A stretch of 5,651 nucleotides of DNA from Oscillospiraceae bacterium (GTDB lineage: Bacteria; Bacillota; Clostridia; Oscillospirales; Oscillospiraceae). The notes under the pieces are model-generated. The model had not been told where the DNA came from, searched no databases, and saw only the letters and a program-made list of their open reading frames with translations. The translations under genes were made by a program, and so were the position numbers. The stretch is from assembly GCA_028705905.1 (NCBI GenBank), contig JAQWCP010000118.1:1-5651 (forward strand). Direction: 5' to 3'. This document shows, piece by piece, positions 1-5,651 of this stretch (position 1 is the stretch's first letter; every line of letters starts with the position of its first letter).

Positions 1-259
1 CCATTACGCCGCGTCACAAATTGGCGCGGTGCCAGGGTTTGACCTGGTACACGAAGGCCCGTTCTTTCATGAATTTGTAACGCAGTGTCCCATTGCACCG
101 GAAGTGGTTTTGGAACACCTTGCCGAAGAAGAGATTTTGGGCGGTCTGCCTCTGGAAGGGGAGCGGGAAGGTCAAATTCTTTGGTGTGTAACAGAAGAGA
201 ATACGAAAGAAGAGATTGACCTGTTGGTGATGCGTTTGCGGGAGGTGGCAGGGAGATGA
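1..259 (+). CDS. gcvPA: Glycine dehydrogenase (decarboxylating) subunit 1, C-terminal fragment
   Basis: This is the 3' end of a gene entering from the left edge; reading from base 2 gives 85 codons and a TGA at 257-259. The visible residues match the C-terminus of the N-terminal-half subunit of the split glycine cleavage P-protein: an opening HYAASQIGAVPGFDLV stretch, then GPFFHEFV, a short EEEILGGLPL segment and a closing VTEENTKEEIDLLV helix. The P-protein decarboxylates glycine and passes the aminomethyl group to the lipoyl arm of the H-protein (GcvH) in the cytoplasm. In this family the first subunit lacks the PLP lysine, which sits on the partner encoded next. The stop overlaps the gcvPB start as ATGA, indicating translational coupling and an obligate pair. 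An internal ATG-less fragment like this cannot show its own start or promoter, which lie outside the window. The identification rests on the tail plus context and is strong. Confidence 0.93.
   Translation, partial: HYAASQIGAVPGFDLVHEGPFFHEFVTQCPIAPEVVLEHLAEEEILGGLPLEGEREGQILWCVTEENTKEEIDLLVMRLREVAGR
241..247 (+). promoter_or_regulatory. Ribosome binding site of gcvPB
   Basis: GGAGGTG lies 8 bases before the ATG at 256 and is a near-perfect anti-16S match. It sits inside the last codons of gcvPA, so gcvPB has its own strong initiation site besides the ATGA stop/start overlap. Confidence 0.8.
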
Positions 260-1695
260 AATTGATTTTTGAGCAGGGAAGACCGGGCAGGGGCACCCAA
301 CTGTTTCCACCATTGGATGTGGAGGCGGCATTGCCGCCGGAAACATTCTTGCGCCACCAATCGCTGGACTTGCCCTGTTTGTCGGAAAATGAGCTCAGCC
401 GCCATTATACCCAGTTGGCAGACAATACCTTTGGGGTGAACAACGGATTTTATCCCCTGGGTTCCTGCACGATGAAGTATAATCCCAAGGTCAACGAGCA
501 GCTTGCCGCTCTGGAGGGATTTGCCGGGATCCATCCATTACAGCCTGTAAACGCTGCGCAGGGATGCCTTCGCGTACTCTTGCTGGCAGAACGATATCTA
601 TGTGAGATTACAGGGATGGATGCTGTTACATTTCAGCCGGCAGCTGGCGCACATGGAGAGTACACGGGCTTATTGCTCATCAAGGCGTATCACAAGAGCC
701 GGGGAGATACGGCCCGGACAAAGATCATCGTGCCGGATTCCGCCCACGGCACCAATCCGGCATCCGCGTCTATGGCGGGATATCAGATTGTCAATATCCC
801 ATCCGGGGCAGATGGCTGTGTGGATTTGGAAGCGCTCAGAAATGTTGTGGGTGATGATACGGCTGGCCTTATGCTCACAAACCCCAATACATTGGGCATA
901 TTTGAAAAACACATTTTGGAAATCACAGATCTTGTGCATCAGGCAGGCGGGCTGGTCTATTATGACGGCGCCAATTTAAACGCGGTCATGGGAATTGCCC
1001 GTCCGGGCGATATGGGGTTTGACGTGGTGCACCTCAATTTGCACAAGACATTTTCCACCCCCCATGGCGGTGGCGGGCCGGGCAGTGGTGCAGTTGGCTG
1101 CAAGGCGCTTTTAGAGCCATTTTTACCTGTTCCCCGGGTGGTTGAGACAGAAGGGGGCTTGACACTGGAGGAAGCGCGGCCCCAAAGCATTGGCAGAGTG
1201 AAAGATTTTTATGGGAATTTTTCTGTTGTGGTCAAGGCTCTTGCCTACTTGACCACCCTGGGACGAGAGGGTGTTCCAGAAGCGGCCCAAAATGCAGTTC
1301 TCAATGCCAACTACATGATGGAACAGTTGAAGGACTTGTATCCCATCTCTGGTTCTGGCAGATGTATGCATGAGTTTGTGATGAGCTTGGAGCAATTGAA
1401 GGAAGAGACGGGCGTTTCGGCCATGGATGTGGCCAAGAGCCTTCTGGACTACGGCTTTCACCCACCAACCATGTATTTTCCCCTCATTGTCCATGAAGCG
1501 CTGATGATAGAACCCACAGAAACAGAGCCGCGGGAGGCGCTGGATGAGATGGTGGCTGTGCTGCGATCCCTTTATGCGCTGGCCCACCAAGAGCCGGAAA
1601 TGATGCATGCAGCGCCGCACCATACCAAAATCCGCAGACCCGACGAAGTCAAAGCGGCGCGCCATCCCATATTGCGGTGGAAACAAGAAATGTAA
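256..1695 (+). CDS. gcvPB: Glycine dehydrogenase (decarboxylating) subunit 2
   Basis: This is a complete 479-residue C-terminal-half subunit of the split P-protein of the glycine cleavage system, the usual length for the family. It carries the PLP site: the NLHKTFSTPHGGGGPG segment holds the Schiff-base lysine K264, and YYDGANLN supplies D237, the expected partner of the pyridine nitrogen. Other conserved blocks are YPLGSCTMKYNP (about residues 66-77), the QPAAGAHGE segment and DSAHGTNPASA (about 161-171). With GcvPA it forms the cytoplasmic enzyme that decarboxylates glycine and loads the aminomethyl group onto lipoylated GcvH; GcvT and the lipoamide dehydrogenase complete the cycle, and none of these is visible here. 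The ATG at 256 is favoured by the GGAGGTG 8 bases upstream and the ATGA overlap with gcvPA. No key residue is missing and the frame is intact. A secreted protein, not a glycine cleavage gene, follows 24 bases later. Confidence 0.97.
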   Translation: MKLIFEQGRPGRGTQLFPPLDVEAALPPETFLRHQSLDLPCLSENELSRHYTQLADNTFGVNNGFYPLGSCTMKYNPKVNEQLAALEGFAGIHPLQPVNAAQGCLRVLLLAERYLCEITGMDAVTFQPAAGAHGEYTGLLLIKAYHKSRGDTARTKIIVPDSAHGTNPASASMAGYQIVNIPSGADGCVDLEALRNVVGDDTAGLMLTNPNTLGIFEKHILEITDLVHQAGGLVYYDGANLNAVMGIARPGDMGFDVVHLNLHKTFSTPHGGGGPGSGAVGCKALLEPFLPVPRVVETEGGLTLEEARPQSIGRVKDFYGNFSVVVKALAYLTTLGREGVPEAAQNAVLNANYMMEQLKDLYPISGSGRCMHEFVMSLEQLKEETGVSAMDVAKSLLDYGFHPPTMYFPLIVHEALMIEPTETEPREALDEMVAVLRSLYALAHQEPEMMHAAPHHTKIRRPDEVKAARHPILRWKQEM

Positions 1696-1703
1696 GTTGC
1701 GCG

Positions 1704-1711
1704 AGAGGAGG
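1704..1711 (+). promoter_or_regulatory. Ribosome binding site of the stalk/deacetylase-like gene
   Basis: AGAGGAGG lies 8 bases before the ATG at 1720 and fixes that start, which also gives a clean signal peptide. It occupies most of the 24-base gap after gcvPB, leaving little room for a separate promoter or terminator. Confidence 0.8.
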
Positions 1712-1719
1712 CGCCAGAG

Positions 1720-2928
1720 ATGAAACGGTTTTGGACAGCATTTGGTACGGTTGCAATAATCGCAATTCTTTTGGCGCTTCCCCGGGCAGATGCGGCACCG
1801 TCGATCCACTTCACAGCGCTGAATGATTATCTGCTGCCGTTGAATACAGGTACGATACCCATTGTGCGGAACGGCAGCGTTTATATTCCCTACTCTGTGT
1901 TTCGAGAACGCAACATTGGCGTTTCCATTTCTTCCAGGACATCAGATGCACTTGTTTTGTATGGCAGGCAGAAGATGTTGACCTTTGATCTCACGGCGGG
2001 AAACGCTTATGACCTGGAGACCACATATTCCGCACAGGCTGTCGCACGCAATGGAACCATTTATGTCCCCGCCTACTTTGTGTGCCAATATTTTAATTTG
2101 GAATATTCTTACCTGACTACGGACTATGGCACGGTGGTGCGAATGAAAAATTTAGATGCGGACTTAAATGACAACGCCTTTGTGCGGGCCAATGTCCGGC
2201 TGATGCAGCAATATTATGCAGCTTATACCGGCCAGACATCAAAACCCACCAGCAGCACACTGCCTACTGCCACTGCTGTGCCAACGGGTACGGTCCGCCC
2301 CTCTCCCAGTAGTTACCACACGCCTTCTTCGGCGCCCACCACCCCATCTTCTTCTGCGGCCTTGCCTTCTCCGTCGCCCTCGGAAAGTCTGGGGTCCGCC
2401 TCCATCTATCTTGGCATCCGGGTGACAGACCAAAGCAATGCGGAAGCGTTTTTGAACTGGCTTGATACGAAGACAAGAGCCATCTGCTTTTTTGTTTCAC
2501 CAAATGAACTTTCGTCTCAGAGTGATTTGGTGCGGCGCATTATAGGGTCTGGGTATGGAGTCGGCTTCTACTTAACCGGAACAGAGACACAGCTGGACGC
2601 GTCATTGGAACAGGGTAACCAACTGCTTCGTGAGATTGCCAGCACCACAACGATTTTGCTGGCTGCCCCGGGCCTTGATGGGGCCCAGAAAGCACATTTG
2701 ACGCAGATGGGGTATGTCGTGTTCCAGGCCTCGGAAGTCATTGGGAAAGAAGGACAAACGACGTTTGAATGCAGCACACGGATGAATCAGATTGTGGAGG
2801 CGGCAGACGGAAAAGCACGGCTGCTTTTTAGTGATACACCCCAGGTGAAGACGGCATTCAGTGCTTTCATGAGCAATCGGCGCGGGATAGAGGGCAATTT
2901 CCGGCGCTTTACGGAGACCAGCCGATGA
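1720..2928 (+). CDS. Secreted stalk-domain protein with a degenerate NodB/polysaccharide-deacetylase-like C-terminus
   Basis: This 402-residue protein is predicted to be exported. Residues 1-25 form a signal peptide (MKRFW, a hydrophobic core, then an ADA cleavage motif at 23-25). Residues about 35-143 resemble the copper-amine-oxidase N-terminal 'stalk' domain, with two half-repeats marked by IPIVRNGSVYIP (46-57) and VARNGTIYVP (108-117); this domain does not imply amine oxidase activity. Residues about 171-228 are a linker very rich in Pro, Ser and Thr, typical of wall-spanning spacers. Residues about 229-402 look like a NodB-fold deacetylase: ICFFVSPNEL (255-264), LVRRIIGSGYGVGFYLTG (270-287) and TILLAAPGLDG (311-321) line up in order with the family's strand and motif pattern. 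The catalytic TFDDG, HxxxH and RPPYG motifs are all absent, so activity is unlikely. It may instead bind glycan or play a structural role at the envelope. It is probably cotranscribed with gcvPB. The domain calls come from reading alone; the C-terminal one is the less certain. Confidence 0.8.
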   Translation: MKRFWTAFGTVAIIAILLALPRADAAPSIHFTALNDYLLPLNTGTIPIVRNGSVYIPYSVFRERNIGVSISSRTSDALVLYGRQKMLTFDLTAGNAYDLETTYSAQAVARNGTIYVPAYFVCQYFNLEYSYLTTDYGTVVRMKNLDADLNDNAFVRANVRLMQQYYAAYTGQTSKPTSSTLPTATAVPTGTVRPSPSSYHTPSSAPTTPSSSAALPSPSPSESLGSASIYLGIRVTDQSNAEAFLNWLDTKTRAICFFVSPNELSSQSDLVRRIIGSGYGVGFYLTGTETQLDASLEQGNQLLREIASTTTILLAAPGLDGAQKAHLTQMGYVVFQASEVIGKEGQTTFECSTRMNQIVEAADGKARLLFSDTPQVKTAFSAFMSNRRGIEGNFRRFTETSR

Positions 2929-2951
2929 AAGGACATGTTTTCTCGATGGGA

Positions 2952-2971
2952 ATGTTTATAAAATGTTCACG
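2952..2971 (+). promoter_or_regulatory. Putative OmpR/PhoP-type operator (11-base direct repeat)
   Basis: ATGTTTATA (2952-2960) is followed exactly 11 bases later by ATGTTCACG (2963-2971). The inner hexamers TTTATA and TTCACG match the Bacillus PhoP half-site pattern TT(A/T/C)A(C/T)A at 6 of 6 and 5 of 6 positions. OmpR-family regulators bind such head-to-tail repeats one helical turn apart. The pair is centred near -41 relative to the start site predicted from the -10 hexamer. It could be an autoregulatory site for the response regulator encoded next; the binding protein is inferred, and short AT-rich repeats also occur by chance. Confidence 0.42.
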
Positions 2972-2991
2972 GAAAAGGTATGAAATTCTTT

Positions 2992-2997
2992 TATAAT
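2992..2997 (+). promoter_or_regulatory. Putative -10 element of the two-component/HtrA operon
   Basis: TATAAT is a perfect vegetative sigma factor -10 hexamer and predicts transcription starting near A3004, giving a leader of about 37 bases. At spacings of 16 to 18 bases the upstream hexamers (CGGAAA, ACGGAA, CACGGA) do not resemble TTGACA; the nearest candidate, TTCACG at 2966-2971, is 20 bases away. A good -10 with no -35 suits a promoter that depends on an activator. Confidence 0.5.
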
Positions 2998-3028
2998 AAA
3001 GGCAAAAGACAATGTTTCACATGGAAAT

Positions 3029-3034
3029 GAGGGG
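3029..3034 (+). promoter_or_regulatory. Ribosome binding site that selects the TTG start of the response regulator
   Basis: GAGGGG lies 6 bases before the TTG at 3041. An in-frame TAG sits immediately upstream at 3038-3040, so no earlier start is possible. The first in-frame ATG is codon 30, inside the receiver domain and past its acidic D10/D11 pair. TTG is therefore the only plausible start. Confidence 0.8.
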
Positions 3035-3040
3035 ACGTAG

Positions 3041-3733
3041 TTGAATCGTAAAGTATTGATTGTAGAAGATGATGAAAATATTGCCGAACTATTGCAGCTG
3101 TACTTAGAAAAAGAAGGGTTTCAGACCATGATTGCCTCCACCGGCAAAAGAGGTGTCGAACTGTTTGAAGTATTTGCCCCGGATTTGGTTTTGCTGGATA
3201 TTATGCTTCCGGAAATGGACGGATGGGGCGTGTGCCGCGCCATTCGGGAAAGTGGAAGCCAAACACCTGTCATTATGTTAACAGCCAAGGGAGAAACCAG
3301 GGACAAGGTGTCCGGGTTAGAGATGGGCGCAGATGATTACATTGTAAAGCCTTTTGAAATGAAAGAAGTTTTGGCACGCATTCATGCAGTGATGCGCAGA
3401 TCAAAACCGGAGGAAAAACAAGAGAAACGGTTGGCATTTGATAAACTGGTGATCAATTTAGATTCCTATGAACTTTTGGTCAATGGGAAAAAAGTGGATA
3501 CGCCCCCAAAGGAGCTGGAACTTTTGTACCACCTGGCTGCATCACCCAACCGGGTGTTTACCAGGAACCAGCTTTTGGACGAAGTATGGGGCATCGATTA
3601 CTTTGGAGATTCCCGTACGGTGGATGTCCATATCAAGCGTTTGCGAGAGAAGTTGGAAAACGTCAGCGGCAAGTGGTCTCTGAAAACAGTTTGGGGTGTG
3701 GGATATAAGTTTGAGCTGCACACGGAAGGATAG
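3041..3733 (+). CDS. OmpR/PhoB-family response regulator
   Basis: This 230-residue DNA-binding regulator has the standard length and layout. The receiver domain (about 1-118) shows the acidic pair D10/D11 in VLIVEDDENI, the phosphoacceptor D53 in LLDIMLPEMDG, the switch T81 in VIMLTAKGE and K103-P104 in DDYIVKPFE. The C-terminal winged-helix domain (about 130-228) includes PPKELELLYHLA, VFTRNQLLDEVWG, the recognition-helix region SRTVDVHIKRLREKLE and the wing VWGVGYKF. Phosphorylation at D53 by the histidine kinase encoded 8 bases downstream should promote dimerisation and binding to direct repeats; a candidate site lies upstream at 2952-2971. Translation begins at TTG, which may keep expression low. 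Its sequence is PhoP/WalR/CssR-like in the broad sense, and I cannot assign it to one of these, so no symbol is given. All catalytic residues are present. The target genes are inferred to include its own operon with the HtrA-like protease. Confidence 0.96.
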   Translation: MNRKVLIVEDDENIAELLQLYLEKEGFQTMIASTGKRGVELFEVFAPDLVLLDIMLPEMDGWGVCRAIRESGSQTPVIMLTAKGETRDKVSGLEMGADDYIVKPFEMKEVLARIHAVMRRSKPEEKQEKRLAFDKLVINLDSYELLVNGKKVDTPPKELELLYHLAASPNRVFTRNQLLDEVWGIDYFGDSRTVDVHIKRLREKLENVSGKWSLKTVWGVGYKFELHTEG

Positions 3734-3741
3734 AAACAAGG

Positions 3742-5205
3742 ATGAACAGCTTATATAAGCGGCAATTCGCATTGACAGCCGGGCTGATTTTGTTTAGTTT
3801 TTTGCTGCTTGGCACCTCGTTTTTAACATTGAGCTATCGGTATACACTGGAAGAAAAGCAAAAGGCCTTGGAACGATATGCGATGCGCGTATCAGACTAT
3901 ACGGAAAATTATTTGGCCAGTGGACGGAGCGTTCAGGCATATCAAGATAATGTCTATTGGGACATGCTGGATTTTTTTGCGGAATATTCGGACAGTTATC
4001 TGGTCCTGTCAGATGCAGAGGGGAGGATCCTTTGCAGCACAGATGGGCAGACCAGTAATTATTACAAGGATAGCCGGGTTCCCTATGCCATCACCCAGGC
4101 CATTTTAACCCAGGGTGAATTTTCCGGCAACAGCACGCTAGATGGTTTGTTCCCACAAATGGAATTTGTGGTGGGAAAGCCGGTGATTGTGGGAGATTAT
4201 GTCGCCGGCATGATTTTTGCCGCCGCCGATATCACCAGCGTAACGGCCATGTGGCGAACCGTGGTTTCTATCTTTTTCATCACGGCTGTGGTGGTGCTTT
4301 GCATTTCTTTTGTCAGTACGTCGGTGACATCCCTGCGGCAGACAAAGCCACTCAAAGAGATGGCCGCGGCGACCCGGAAATTCAGCCATGGCGAGTTTGA
4401 TGTGCGTGTGGACGGATATGGCCGGAAAGATGAAATCGGAGAATTGGCAGAGGCGTTTAACGCCATGGCAAAATCATTGGAACAGGCAGAAGCCAGGCGG
4501 CAGGAGTTTGTTGCGAATATTTCCCATGAATTGAAAACGCCAATGACAACCATTGCTGGTTTCGCCAATGGGATCTTGGATGGTACCATTCCAAGTGAGC
4601 GCATCGAACCATCATTGCATATCATTTCCGATGAAACGAGGCGGTTATCCCGGTTGGTGCGCCAGATGCTGGACGTTTCCCAATTACAGAGCCAGATGCC
4701 GGAAACGCGTTCCATGACGGCGTTTGACATTGTGGAAGTGATGCGCCGTGTGCTGGTCAGTTTAGAGCCGAAAATCAGCGCAAAGCATTTGGATGTGGAG
4801 GCGAATTTGCCGGAAGAGCCACTTTTGGTCTGGGGAAAAATGGACGATATCACCCGGGTTGGGTATAATCTTTTGGATAACGCCATAAAATTTTCAGCAG
4901 AAGGTGGGCTGATTGGCTTAAACATTCATTTGCGTGGTGGAAAAGCATATATTTCTGTGCGCAATCCAGGTGAAATTTCACAAGAGGAAATTCCATTTAT
5001 TTTTGACCGGTTTCACAAAACCGATCATTCCCGCAGCATCGACCGAGAAGGGGTTGGTTTGGGGCTTTATATTGTCAAAACCATTTTAAACAGCCGAAAT
5101 GAAACGATCACGGTCAAAAGCGAGAATGGAGCTGTGGAATTTACGTTTACGTTAACTTGTGCAATGGAATCTGATTTCGGGAGGGACGACAGTGGCAGAA
5201 AATGA
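3742..5205 (+). CDS. Transmembrane sensor histidine kinase (HAMP, HisKA, HATPase_c)
   Basis: This complete 487-residue kinase is the likely partner of the preceding regulator. Transmembrane segment 1 is at about residues 9-32 and segment 2 at about 172-193; between them lies an extracytoplasmic sensor of about 140 residues whose YLVLSDAEGRILCSTDG and VVGKPVIVGDYVAGMIF stretches suggest a Cache/PAS-like fold. A HAMP linker follows (about 194-250, with TKPLKEM and DEIGELAEAFNAM). The H-box FVANISHELKTPMTTIAGF carries the phosphoaccepting H262. In the ATPase domain the N-box is NLLDNAIKFS (N376, N380), the F-box is IPFIFDRFHKTD and the G2 box is GVGLGLYIV (G439, G441). The G1 region reads VRNPGEIS, with N408 where many kinases have Asp; this N-x-G form is common in Gram-positive kinases. 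The start is 8 bases after the regulator stop, with only a modest AAGGA 11 bases upstream, so translation is probably coupled. The ligand is unknown; the adjacent HtrA gene points to envelope or secretion stress. Confidence 0.95.
   Translation: MNSLYKRQFALTAGLILFSFLLLGTSFLTLSYRYTLEEKQKALERYAMRVSDYTENYLASGRSVQAYQDNVYWDMLDFFAEYSDSYLVLSDAEGRILCSTDGQTSNYYKDSRVPYAITQAILTQGEFSGNSTLDGLFPQMEFVVGKPVIVGDYVAGMIFAAADITSVTAMWRTVVSIFFITAVVVLCISFVSTSVTSLRQTKPLKEMAAATRKFSHGEFDVRVDGYGRKDEIGELAEAFNAMAKSLEQAEARRQEFVANISHELKTPMTTIAGFANGILDGTIPSERIEPSLHIISDETRRLSRLVRQMLDVSQLQSQMPETRSMTAFDIVEVMRRVLVSLEPKISAKHLDVEANLPEEPLLVWGKMDDITRVGYNLLDNAIKFSAEGGLIGLNIHLRGGKAYISVRNPGEISQEEIPFIFDRFHKTDHSRSIDREGVGLGLYIVKTILNSRNETITVKSENGAVEFTFTLTCAMESDFGRDDSGRK
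5179..5185 (+). promoter_or_regulatory. Ribosome binding site that selects the GTG start of the HtrA-like gene
   Basis: GGGAGGG lies 6 bases before the GTG at 5192, within the last codons of the histidine kinase. No in-frame ATG exists in the visible part of the protease gene, so this site and the GTG define its start. Confidence 0.78.
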
Positions 5206-5651
5206 ATCTCAGCGGCAGGAACCCATACTTCAGGTGGCGTCCGATACCAAAGAAACAGAACAAGAGGACTTGGTGCGGCGAAACAAGAGGAAGCGCCCCA
5301 AATGGCTTCCTCTTCTGATCGTTTTAACGGTGATTCTGGGGACAACGATCTCCATTCTGCTCATAGAATTTGGAGCGCGCTGGCCCAACGGCCTCTTTAC
5401 TCAAACAGAGCCATTTCCCCGGTTTACGCCAAATGACACAGTCCCCACGGTTTCTCTGCCAAGTGCGCAACTTGGCGGGAATGCGACCCTTTCCATTGCA
5501 GCGGCTTCTGAAGAGCAGCTTTCGTTGCAGGAAATTTACCAGAAAGCCATCGGGTCTGTGGTCAGCATTGTGGGTGATCAGTCCACCGGAACGGGGATTA
5601 TATTTGATTCCCGTGGGTACATTTTGACGAATTACCACGTTGTGGAAGGCA
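5192..5651 (+). CDS. htrA: HtrA/DegP-like membrane-anchored serine protease, N-terminal part
   Basis: The frame is open from the GTG at 5192 to the right edge, showing 153 codons. Residues 1-37 are a polar cytoplasmic tail ending in the basic RRNKRKRPK cluster, followed by one transmembrane segment (about 38-58, WLPLLIVLTVILG and onward), which places the rest outside the membrane. A linker rich in Pro, Thr and Ser (about 64-105) leads to the trypsin-like domain: LQEIYQKAIGSVVSIVG (112-128), STGTGIIFDSRGYILTNYHVVEG (131-153 in two conserved blocks). The catalytic histidine is H149; the Asp, the Ser and any PDZ domain lie beyond the window. This is the usual plan of Gram-positive HtrA proteins, which degrade or refold damaged exported proteins. 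The gene overlaps the kinase by 14 bases, so it is probably cotranscribed and translationally coupled with the two-component system and regulated by it. Whether it is catalytically intact cannot be judged here. Confidence 0.92.
   Translation, partial: MAENESQRQEPILQVASDTKETEQEDLVRRNKRKRPKWLPLLIVLTVILGTTISILLIEFGARWPNGLFTQTEPFPRFTPNDTVPTVSLPSAQLGGNATLSIAAASEEQLSLQEIYQKAIGSVVSIVGDQSTGTGIIFDSRGYILTNYHVVEG

Noticed and set aside
1123..1809. A 228-codon open frame on the - strand opposite gcvPB.
   Set aside because: It lies antisense to an unambiguous gene, shows no recognisable domain, is rich in His, Arg and Cys as frame shadows often are, and has no supporting ribosome binding site that I could identify.
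2230..2403. Pro/Ser/Thr-rich coding stretch considered as a tandem repeat or recombination hotspot.
   Set aside because: The composition is biased but no fixed repeat unit recurs in the DNA; it reads as an ordinary extracellular linker within one intact frame.
3013..3028. TGTTTCACATGGAAAT resembles the ParB site parS (TGTTTCACGTGAAACA), with a perfect left half.
   Set aside because: Only 12 of 16 bases match and the right half is badly degraded. Functional parS sites tolerate few mismatches, and nothing else here indicates an origin region.
2929..3040. Search for a Rho-independent terminator after the stalk-domain gene.
   Set aside because: The only palindrome seen is the AT-only TTTATAAA at 2955-2962; there is no GC-rich stem followed by a T-run.
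3021..3044. A mini-frame ATG GAA ATG AGG GGA CGT AGT TGA (MEMRGRS) whose stop overlaps the TTG start of the regulator.
   Set aside because: It could be a coupling leader peptide, but it is seven codons long, has no clear ribosome binding site of its own and contains the regulator's ribosome binding site; chance explains it.
4197..4925. A 242-codon open frame on the - strand opposite the histidine kinase.
   Set aside because: It is the reverse shadow of conserved kinase domains (HAMP, H-box, N-box); its translation shows no domain or export signal.

Overview
The window looks like a piece of a Bacillota (Firmicutes) chromosome, most likely from a clostridial lineage. The evidence is a glycine decarboxylase P-protein split into two genes (gcvPA, gcvPB), purine-rich Shine-Dalgarno sites with TTG and GTG starts beside ATG, a secreted protein with a copper-amine-oxidase-N-like 'stalk' domain, and an OmpR-type two-component system directly followed by a membrane-anchored HtrA protease. 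The split P-protein also occurs in some other phyla, so this placement is an inference. All genes lie on the + strand and are tightly packed. The only real gap is 2929-3040.

Left block (1-2928). The window opens inside the 3' end of gcvPA, which shares an ATGA stop/start overlap with a complete gcvPB. The two subunits together form the PLP-dependent P-protein of the glycine cleavage system. Only 24 bases after gcvPB comes a secreted 402-residue protein with a signal peptide, a stalk-like domain, a Pro/Ser/Thr-rich linker and a C-terminal domain. That last domain resembles a NodB-type polysaccharide deacetylase but has lost every metal-binding motif. It has no obvious link to glycine metabolism and probably acts at the cell envelope.

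Intergenic region (2929-3040). It has a perfect TATAAT -10 hexamer, no convincing -35, and a direct repeat with an 11-base period resembling PhoP/PhoB-type operators, centred near -41. This suggests an activator-dependent, possibly autoregulated promoter for the right block. I see no Rho-independent terminator, so readthrough from the left block is possible.

Right block (3041-end). A winged-helix response regulator (TTG start), a transmembrane sensor histidine kinase and the first 153 codons of an HtrA/DegP-like serine protease (GTG start, overlapping the kinase by 14 bases) form a compact operon. The sensible reading is an envelope or secretion-stress module: the kinase senses an extracytoplasmic signal, the regulator drives transcription, and the anchored protease handles damaged exported proteins. 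This parallels CssRS-HtrA in Bacillus, but orthology is not shown.

No RNA genes, mobile elements, CRISPR arrays or attachment sites were seen. The most noteworthy items are the degenerate deacetylase-like protein and the operator-like direct repeat. I did not find a clearly new multi-gene system.
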